Shown: piece after piece, positions 58,625-64,000 of the stretch
Layout of the letters: each line of letters opens with the position of its first letter
Numbering within the stretch: the first letter of the stretch is position 1
From: Alitiscatomonas aceti
GTDB taxonomy: Bacteria > Bacillota > Clostridia > Lachnospirales > Lachnospiraceae
NCBI RefSeq assembly: GCF_025567195.1
Contig: NZ_JAOQJF010000011.1
Location: 1 to 64,000, forward strand
Direction: 5' to 3'
Length of the DNA: 64,000 nucleotides
Notes under the pieces: generated by a model
Told to the model about the DNA's origin: nothing
Database searches by the model: none
The model's input: the letters and a program-made list of their open reading frames with translations, nothing else
Program-made: the position numbers and the translations under genes

Positions 58625-59175
58625 TGGCAAAGGTTTATGCATTCCTGGCAGATGGAATGGAGGAAGTGGAATGCCTGGGCGTGTGCGACGTACTGGCCCG
58701 GGCCGGCGTGGAGGTAAAGCTGGTGTCTGTCATGGGAAGACGCCAGGTGACCGGTTCCCATGGGTTCACGGTCACAGCCGACGCGCTGTTTGAAGAGATC
58801 ACCGACGATGCCGACGTGCTGTTCCTGCCCGGCGGACTTCCGGGGGCGGACCATCTGCGGGACCATGAGGGCTTGGCGGACATGCTGAAGGCCCACGGGG
58901 CAGCTGGGAAACGTCTGGCAGCCATCTGCGCGGCTCCAGGCGTCCTGGGAGGCCTGGGACTTTTAAAAGGGCGCAGGGCCACCTGCTTTCCCGGATTTGA
59001 GGAGAAGCTTGCCGGAGCTGTCTGCACCGGGGAGGGCGTTGTCACCGACGGCCCCGTGACCACCGGAAAGGGCATGGGCTGGTCCCTGGACCTGGGGCTT
59101 GAGCTGGTGCGCCTCCTTATAGACGGAGAAACAGCGGAAGCCTTAAAAAAGAAGATCCAGTATGACCGTGTTTAG
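58624..59175 (+). CDS. DJ-1/PfpI family protein
   Basis: Predicted cytosolic DJ-1/YajL-type protein, 183 residues. VYAFLADGMEEVECLG opens the fold with the conserved Glu, and the nucleophile elbow is AAICAAPGVLGGLGLL with Cys 102. VVTDGPVTTGKGMGWSLDLGLELV is the usual C-terminal segment. Roles proposed for the family include deglycase/glyoxalase-like protection and redox chaperone activity. ATG overlaps the stop of the DUF975 gene and GAGGAGG lies 8-9 nt upstream, so it is translationally coupled to it. Confidence 0.9.
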   Translation: MAKVYAFLADGMEEVECLGVCDVLARAGVEVKLVSVMGRRQVTGSHGFTVTADALFEEITDDADVLFLPGGLPGADHLRDHEGLADMLKAHGAAGKRLAAICAAPGVLGGLGLLKGRRATCFPGFEEKLAGAVCTGEGVVTDGPVTTGKGMGWSLDLGLELVRLLIDGETAEALKKKIQYDRV

Positions 59176-59218
59176 GGCGCTTTTTTAAAAAATAATACTA
59201 GTATTTCTAAAAACAGTA

Positions 59219-59227
59219 TGATATAAT
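59219..59227 (+). promoter_or_regulatory. extended -10 promoter of tig
   Basis: TGATATAAT (59219-59227), extended -10, with no strong -35. A leader of about 95 nt follows, containing two hairpins: AACGCC/GGCGTT at 59243-59264 and GGAC...GTCC with inner ATGG/CCAT at 59273-59295. Confidence 0.65.
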
Positions 59228-59326
59228 GCTAAATTGAAGTGTAACGCCCAGAGTGACGGCGTTTCGATATTGGACGGATATGGAAGCCATGTCCGGTACA
59301 GATATATTTAAGGAGGAACCCATACA

Positions 59327-60616
59327 ATGAGTTTACAGGTAGAAAAGTTGGAGAAGAATACGGCGAAGCTTACCATCGAAGTGCCGGCAGAAAAATTTGA
59401 CGCAGCTGTGAAGAATGCTTACAATAAGAGCAAAAGTAGATTCAATATCCCGGGCTTCAGAAAAGGCAAAGCTCCCTTTGAAATGATCAAAAAGATGTAC
59501 GGAGCAGGCGTATTCTTTGAAGATGCGGCCAACGAAGTGATCGACGAGAGCTATCCGGACGCTGCAAAGGAGAGCGGACTTGTGATCGTTTCCCGCCCCA
59601 CTGTGGACGTTACCCAGATCGAAGAGGGGAAGGATTTCATCTACACAGCCGTTGTGGCTGTAAAGCCGGAAGTGACCCTGGGCCAGTACAAGGGCGTAGA
59701 GGTACAGAAGGTGAAGGCAGATGTGACAGACGCAGATATCGACGCAGAGATCAGCAGCGTGAGAAATAAAAACTCCCGTCTGGTGACCGTTGAGGACAGA
59801 GCTGTTGAGAACGGCGATCTGGTGACCATCGATTTCGACGGCTATGTGGACGGAAAGAGATTCGACGGCGGAAAGGGCGACGATTATCCTCTGACCATCG
59901 GCTCCCACACCTTCATCGATACCTTCGAGGAGCAGCTGATCGGTAAGAACATCGGCGAGGAGTGCGACGTAAACGTGACCTTCCCGGCTGAGTACCATGT
60001 AGAGGACTTAAAGAACAAACCGGCTGTATTCAAGGTAAAGGTAAAAGAGATCCAGAAGAGAGAGCTTCCGGAGGTGAACGATGAGTTTGCCAGCGAAGTA
60101 TCCGACTTCGATACACTGGAAGAGTACAAGAACGATTTAAGAGTAAAACTCCAGGATGAGAAACAGAAGGCCGCTGACACAGAGATCGAGAACCGTGTTG
60201 TGGATAAGGTGGTTGAGAACGCTTCCATGGAGATCGCTGACCAGATGGTTGACGAGGAAGTCAACGGTATGTTAAACGACTATGTGCGCAGACTGGAAAG
60301 CCAGGGCATCTCCTTCAAGCAGTATGCAGAGATCACAGGCATGACTGCAGAAAAGATCGGCGAGCAGATGAAGCCCCAGGCTTTAAAGCGGATCCAGACC
60401 AGACTGGTCCTGGAGGCTGTTGTAAAGGCTGAGAACATCACTGCCAGCGATGAGGATGTGGACGCACAGTTCGACAAGATGGCTGAAGCCTACAAGATGG
60501 AAAAGGACCAGATCAAGGGTATGTTCGGCGAAGAGCAGATCGCCCAGATGAAGGAAGACCTGGCTGTACAGAACGCCATCACCTTCCTTGTAAAAGAGGC
60601 AGCTCTGATCGAATAG
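59327..60616 (+). CDS. tig: trigger factor
   Basis: Predicted ribosome-associated chaperone and peptidyl-prolyl isomerase, 429 residues, normal length. The ribosome-binding signature GFRKGKAP lies at about residues 44-51, the FKBP-type PPIase domain at about 150-245 (GDLVTIDFDGYVDGKRFDGG) and the C-terminal substrate-cradling arms from about 250. AAGGAGG precedes ATG. The following genes clpP, clpX and lon complete the conserved Firmicutes protein quality-control cluster. Confidence 0.97.
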   Translation: MSLQVEKLEKNTAKLTIEVPAEKFDAAVKNAYNKSKSRFNIPGFRKGKAPFEMIKKMYGAGVFFEDAANEVIDESYPDAAKESGLVIVSRPTVDVTQIEEGKDFIYTAVVAVKPEVTLGQYKGVEVQKVKADVTDADIDAEISSVRNKNSRLVTVEDRAVENGDLVTIDFDGYVDGKRFDGGKGDDYPLTIGSHTFIDTFEEQLIGKNIGEECDVNVTFPAEYHVEDLKNKPAVFKVKVKEIQKRELPEVNDEFASEVSDFDTLEEYKNDLRVKLQDEKQKAADTEIENRVVDKVVENASMEIADQMVDEEVNGMLNDYVRRLESQGISFKQYAEITGMTAEKIGEQMKPQALKRIQTRLVLEAVVKAENITASDEDVDAQFDKMAEAYKMEKDQIKGMFGEEQIAQMKEDLAVQNAITFLVKEAALIE

Positions 60617-60651
60617 TCAGAGGTTTCAGTTTTAGAATACGCAGGAGAAAC

Positions 60652-60684
60652 GGGGGTTGCTGCAGCTATGCTGTGACAATCCCC
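60652..60684 (+). promoter_or_regulatory. stem-loop between tig and clpP
   Basis: GGGGGTTG pairs with CAATCCCC (60652-60659 with 60677-60684, one G-U), without a T-run. It could separate expression of tig and clpP by processing. Confidence 0.45.
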
Positions 60685-60714
60685 TGTCAAATGTTATGAG
60701 CAGGAGGAGAGAAT

Positions 60715-61296
60715 ATGAGCTTAGTACCTTACGTACTGGAATCCACCAGCAGAGGCGAGCGTTCCTATGACATTTATTCCAGACTTTTAAAAGACAGGAT
60801 CATCTTCCTGGGAGAAGAGGTCAATGACGTGACCGCCAGCCTTGTGGTGGCACAGCTTCTGTTCCTGGAGTCTGAAGACCCCAATAAGGATATCAATCTG
60901 TACATCAACAGCCCCGGCGGCTCCGTTACAGCCGGTATGGCGATCTACGATACGATGAATTATATCAAATGCGACGTATGCACCACCTGTATCGGAATGG
61001 CAGCCAGCATGGGCGCATTCCTGCTTTCCGGCGGCGCCAAAGGAAAGAGGTTCGCTCTCCCCAATGCTGAGATCATGATCCACCAGCCCTCCGGCGGAGC
61101 CCAGGGCCAGGCCACAGAGATCAACATCGCGGCTGAGCATATTTTAAAGACCAGAAAGAAATTAAACGAGATCCTGGCTGCCAATACAGGCAAGCCTCTG
61201 GAGACCATCGAAAGAGATACAGAGAGGGATAATTACATGTCCGCCCAGGAGGCCATGGAATACGGTCTCATTGACCGCGTGATCACTGGACATTAA
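60715..61296 (+). CDS. clpP: ATP-dependent Clp protease proteolytic subunit
   Basis: Predicted tetradecameric cytosolic serine protease, 193 residues. The catalytic triad is Ser 98 (GMAASMGAF), His 123 (MIHQPSGGAQG) and Asp 172 (ERDTERDNYMS), exactly the canonical positions. LYINSPGGSVTAGMAIYDTM is the oxyanion-loop region. GCAGGAGGAG before ATG. clpX follows after 30 bp, so protease and unfoldase are co-expressed. Confidence 0.98.
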   Translation: MSLVPYVLESTSRGERSYDIYSRLLKDRIIFLGEEVNDVTASLVVAQLLFLESEDPNKDINLYINSPGGSVTAGMAIYDTMNYIKCDVCTTCIGMAASMGAFLLSGGAKGKRFALPNAEIMIHQPSGGAQGQATEINIAAEHILKTRKKLNEILAANTGKPLETIERDTERDNYMSAQEAMEYGLIDRVITGH

Positions 61297-61326
61297 TATG
61301 GAAATTTTTAGAATTGAGGTGTGAAC

Positions 61327-62631
61327 ATGCCAGTAAGACCTGAAGACAAGATCCGTTGTTCCTTCTGCGGAAAAAGCCAGGAGCAGGTCAGAAAGATGAT
61401 CGCAGGCACTGGAAATAATGTATTTATCTGTGATGAATGTATTGAGCTGTGCAGCGAGATCCTGGAAGAGGAGCTGGGTCCCGAAGGGGAGGAAGCGCCG
61501 GATTTCGCAGGCATCAATCTGTTAAAGCCCAAGGAGATCAAGGAGTTCCTGGACCAGTACGTGGTGGGACAGGAGGAGGCCAAAAAGGTCCTGTCTGTGT
61601 CTGTATACAACCACTATAAGAGGATCACCTCCCAGAGGGAATCCGACATCGAGCTCCAGAAGAGCAATATCCTGATGCTGGGCCCCACAGGCTCTGGAAA
61701 GACCTACCTGGCCCAGACCCTGGCAAAGCTTTTAAATGTTCCCTTTGCCATCGCCGATGCCACCACCCTCACGGAGGCGGGATACGTGGGCGAGGATGTG
61801 GAGAACATCCTGTTAAAGCTGATCCAGGCGGCGGACAACGACGTGAGCCGGGCGGAGTACGGGATCGTGTATATCGATGAGATCGATAAGATCACCAAAA
61901 AGAGCGAGAATGTCTCCATTACCAGGGACGTTTCCGGCGAAGGCGTACAGCAGGCCCTCCTTAAGATCCTGGAGGGCACCGTTGCCAACGTTCCTCCCCA
62001 GGGCGGAAGAAAGCATCCCCAGCAGGAGCTGATCCCCATTGACACCACCAATATCCTGTTCATCTGCGGTGGGGCCTTTGACGGCCTGGAGCGGATCGTG
62101 GAATCCAGGATGGAGGCCAGCACCATCGGCTTTGGCGCCAAGATCGCCGACCGGAAGCACATGGATGTGGGGGCCCTGTTAAAGCAGGCCATGCCCCAGG
62201 ATCTGACCAAATTCGGCCTGATCCCGGAATTTGTGGGCCGTGTGCCGGTGATGGTATCCCTGGATCTTCTGGACGAGGACGCCCTGGTGAAGATCCTGAC
62301 AGAGCCGAAAAACGCCATTACCAAGCAGTATCAGAAGCTGTTTGAGCTGGATGACGTGAAGCTGGAGTTTACCCCCGAGGCGGTCCATTCCATCGCCCAT
62401 ATGGCAGTGGAGAGAAAGACCGGGGCCAGGGGACTGCGTTCCATCATGGAAAACGTCATGATGGATATGATGTATGAGATCCCGTCGGATTCCAATGTGG
62501 GGATCTGTACGGTGACCAGCGACGCAGTGGAAGGAAAGGGAAAGCCGGAGATCGTATACCGGGATCTGACGGTTCCCAGAAAGAACCTTTTAGGCAGATC
62601 AAAGAAAGACAGTAAGGGCGAGATCGCCTGA
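61327..62631 (+). CDS. clpX: ATP-dependent Clp protease ATP-binding subunit ClpX
   Basis: Predicted hexameric AAA+ unfoldase for ClpP, 434 residues. The N-terminal zinc-binding domain has CSFCGKSQEQV and CDECIELC. Walker A is GPTGSGKTYLAQTLA, Walker B VYIDEIDKI, and sensor-2 region RKTGARGLRSIME. An IGF-type loop for ClpP docking is present (TIGFGAKI region). GTG 61321 is possible, but GAGGT at 61315-61319 suits ATG 61327 better. A terminator-like hairpin lies between it and lon. Confidence 0.97.
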   Translation: MPVRPEDKIRCSFCGKSQEQVRKMIAGTGNNVFICDECIELCSEILEEELGPEGEEAPDFAGINLLKPKEIKEFLDQYVVGQEEAKKVLSVSVYNHYKRITSQRESDIELQKSNILMLGPTGSGKTYLAQTLAKLLNVPFAIADATTLTEAGYVGEDVENILLKLIQAADNDVSRAEYGIVYIDEIDKITKKSENVSITRDVSGEGVQQALLKILEGTVANVPPQGGRKHPQQELIPIDTTNILFICGGAFDGLERIVESRMEASTIGFGAKIADRKHMDVGALLKQAMPQDLTKFGLIPEFVGRVPVMVSLDLLDEDALVKILTEPKNAITKQYQKLFELDDVKLEFTPEAVHSIAHMAVERKTGARGLRSIMENVMMDMMYEIPSDSNVGICTVTSDAVEGKGKPEIVYRDLTVPRKNLLGRSKKDSKGEIA

Positions 62632-62638
62632 TAGAGAC

Positions 62639-62682
62639 GGGCTGCTGCAAAGCGAACAGGTTTTACAGCGGCCCATTTTTTC
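62639..62682 (+). terminator. terminator or attenuator between clpX and lon
   Basis: GGGCTGCTG/CAGCGGCCC (62639-62647 with 62666-62674, one G-U) followed by A and TTTTTT. No promoter is visible before lon, so read-through may feed lon. Confidence 0.72.
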
Positions 62683-62706
62683 TATATATACAAAAGGAGA
62701 ATGTTC

Positions 62707-64000
62707 ATGGATGAAAAATTGATGACACTGCCGGTCATTGCGCTCAGAGGGCTGACAGTGCTTCCTGAGATGATCCAGCATTTTGATATCAGCCGGGACA
62801 AGTCCATCAGCGCCGTGGAGCACGCCATGGTGGGAGAGCAGAAGGTGTTCCTGGTGACCCAGCGCCAGATCGAGGAGGAGGATCCCGATGCCTCCGGCCT
62901 GTTCCAGATCGGTACCATCGCCAGGATCAAGCAGCTGGTGAAGATCCCCGGCGGCCTGGTCCGGGTCATGGTGGAGGGCCTGGAAAGGGCAGAGCTTATC
63001 AATCTGCTCCAGGATGATCCGTATCTGGAGGCCGAGGTGGCAGAAGCGCCTCTGATGGAAGAAAACCTGAGCGATACTGTAAAGGAGGCCATGGCCCGCA
63101 TCGTCAAGGAGAAGCTGGAAGAGTTTGGAAACGGCAATCCCAAGACGGTCAAGGACTTCATGGGCGGGCTTATGGCCATTACGGATCTGAACGAGCTGCT
63201 GATCCAGACGGCCGGTCAGTTCCCCTGGGAGTATACGGTGAAGCAGGAGCTTTTGGAGTGCGGTTATGTGAGCCATCTGTATGACCGGGTGGTCTATTAT
63301 CTGATGCGGGAGATCGAGATCTTAAAGATCAAGCGGGATTATCAGGGAAAGGTAAAGGCCAGCATTGACAAAAACCAGAGAGACTATATTTTAAGGGAAG
63401 AGCTTAAAGTGATCCAGGAGGAGCTGGGGGAGGAGTATACCGGCTCCGACGCAGACAGCTTCCTGGAGCAGCTGGAGAAGCTCAACGCAGATAAGGAGAC
63501 GAAGGAAAAGATCCGCAAGGAGATCATGCGGTTCAAGGCGATGCCCGGCGGAAGCCAGGAGGCCAACGTGCTGCGGACCTACATCGAAACAGTGCTGGAG
63601 CTTCCCTGGAAAAAGACGTCCCGGGACAACCAGGATATCCGCCATGCGGAAAAGATCCTGGAGGAGGACCATTACGGACTGGAAAAGGTCAAGGAGCGGG
63701 TGCTGGAGTATCTGGCAGTCCGGGTCCTGACCAAAAAGGGGACCAGCCCCATCCTCTGCCTGGTGGGCCCGCCGGGAACGGGAAAGACCTCCATCGCCCG
63801 GTCAGTGGCCAGGGCTTTAAATAAGAAATACGTCCGCATCAGCCTGGGCGGCGTCCATGACGAGGCGGAGATCCGCGGTCACAGGAAGACGTATGTGGGC
63901 TCCATGCCGGGCCGGATCGCCGAGGCCATGCGCCAGGCGGGCGTGGCCAATCCGCTGATGCTTCTGGACGAGATCGATAAGGTATCCGGCGATTACAAGG
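62707..64000 (+). CDS. lon: endopeptidase La (Lon), 3' end beyond the window
   Basis: Predicted ATP-dependent serine protease; 431 codons are visible and the gene runs off the window, so the catalytic Ser-Lys dyad is not seen. The N-terminal substrate-binding LAN domain (LPVIALRGLTVLPEMIQHFDI...) is followed by a helical linker with DKNQRDYILREELKVIQEELGE, a strong Lon signature. The AAA+ module has Walker A GPPGTGKTSIARSVA (Gly 354 onward), ISLGGVHDEAEIRGHRKTYVGSMPGRI and Walker B LMLLDEIDKV. ATG 62707 is preferred; AAAGGAG almost abuts ATG 62701. Confidence 0.95.
   Translation, partial: MDEKLMTLPVIALRGLTVLPEMIQHFDISRDKSISAVEHAMVGEQKVFLVTQRQIEEEDPDASGLFQIGTIARIKQLVKIPGGLVRVMVEGLERAELINLLQDDPYLEAEVAEAPLMEENLSDTVKEAMARIVKEKLEEFGNGNPKTVKDFMGGLMAITDLNELLIQTAGQFPWEYTVKQELLECGYVSHLYDRVVYYLMREIEILKIKRDYQGKVKASIDKNQRDYILREELKVIQEELGEEYTGSDADSFLEQLEKLNADKETKEKIRKEIMRFKAMPGGSQEANVLRTYIETVLELPWKKTSRDNQDIRHAEKILEEDHYGLEKVKERVLEYLAVRVLTKKGTSPILCLVGPPGTGKTSIARSVARALNKKYVRISLGGVHDEAEIRGHRKTYVGSMPGRIAEAMRQAGVANPLMLLDEIDKVSGDYK

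Noticed and set aside
1..64000. CRISPR array, prophage, tRNA or rRNA genes
   Set aside because: No regularly spaced repeat array, phage structural gene, tRNA cloverleaf or rRNA sequence was recognised by eye; the repeats at 29.6, 43.7 and 56.5 kb lack CRISPR spacing.

Overview
The window looks like a chromosomal segment of a Gram-positive anaerobe of the class Clostridia, most likely a Lachnospiraceae relative of [Clostridium] symbiosum. The evidence is strong AGGAGG ribosome-binding sites, consensus sigma-A promoters, a CIRCE-controlled groES-groEL operon, a Firmicutes-type 6S RNA, biotin-dependent Na+-pumping decarboxylases and a complete 2-hydroxyglutarate glutamate-fermentation cluster. 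The organism is inferred from protein character only. One assembly gap (310 N, 24578-24887) interrupts a YitT-family gene, and the window ends inside lon.

Layout. 1-250: three consecutive hairpins and a terminator, then (250-6706) pckA, a HAD phosphatase, 6S RNA, an AI-2E-family membrane protein and a SpoIID/LytB-domain protein. 6740-21678: a sugar/nucleoside region with a PfkB sugar kinase, a LacI-ribokinase fusion, a ribokinase, two nucleoside hydrolases, a MATE exporter, a BMP-type nucleoside ABC importer (lipoprotein, double ATPase, two permeases), an adenosine/SAH-type deaminase and another PfkB kinase. 21955-25536: a DUF3298 lipoprotein, transaldolase and the gapped yitT. 25758-31246: a Na+-pump operon with two different carboxyltransferases (acyl-CoA type and OadA/5S type) around one delta, one biotin carrier and one beta subunit. 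31579-40396: two cell-surface proteins (SH3/glucosaminidase/cadherin-like and cohesin/cadherin-like/TM), an NSS Na+ symporter, glnS and a MocR regulator. 40474-51444: a PanE-family reductase divergent from gcdD-gcdC-gcdB, then gctA-gctB-gcdA-hgdC-hgdA-hgdB. 51615-64000: MATE, IclR, a small membrane protein, groES-groEL, a CYTH protein, a DUF975 protein with a nested small ORF, a DJ-1-like protein, tig-clpP-clpX and lon (partial).

How it works together. The 41.7-51.4 kb block encodes activation of 2-hydroxyglutarate (GctAB), radical dehydration to glutaconyl-CoA (HgdAB with activator HgdC) and Na+-pumping decarboxylation to crotonyl-CoA (GcdA with GcdB, GcdC, GcdD). The 25.7-31.2 kb block is a paralogous pump probably acting on oxaloacetate and/or an acyl-CoA. 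Both would supply a Na+ gradient usable by the NSS symporter. The nucleoside block imports nucleosides, hydrolyses them to base and ribose, deaminates bases or nucleosides and phosphorylates ribose.

Most notable beyond routine annotation: an overprinted 65-codon ORF with an ideal Shine-Dalgarno inside the DUF975 gene; a LacI repressor fused to a full ribokinase; a two-carboxyltransferase Na+ pump; strong stem-loops at the gctB/gcdA, gcdA/hgdC and hgdC/hgdA junctions; an Ala-rich insertion in GctA; and hairpin-rich repeat clusters directly after both beta-subunit genes and after groEL.
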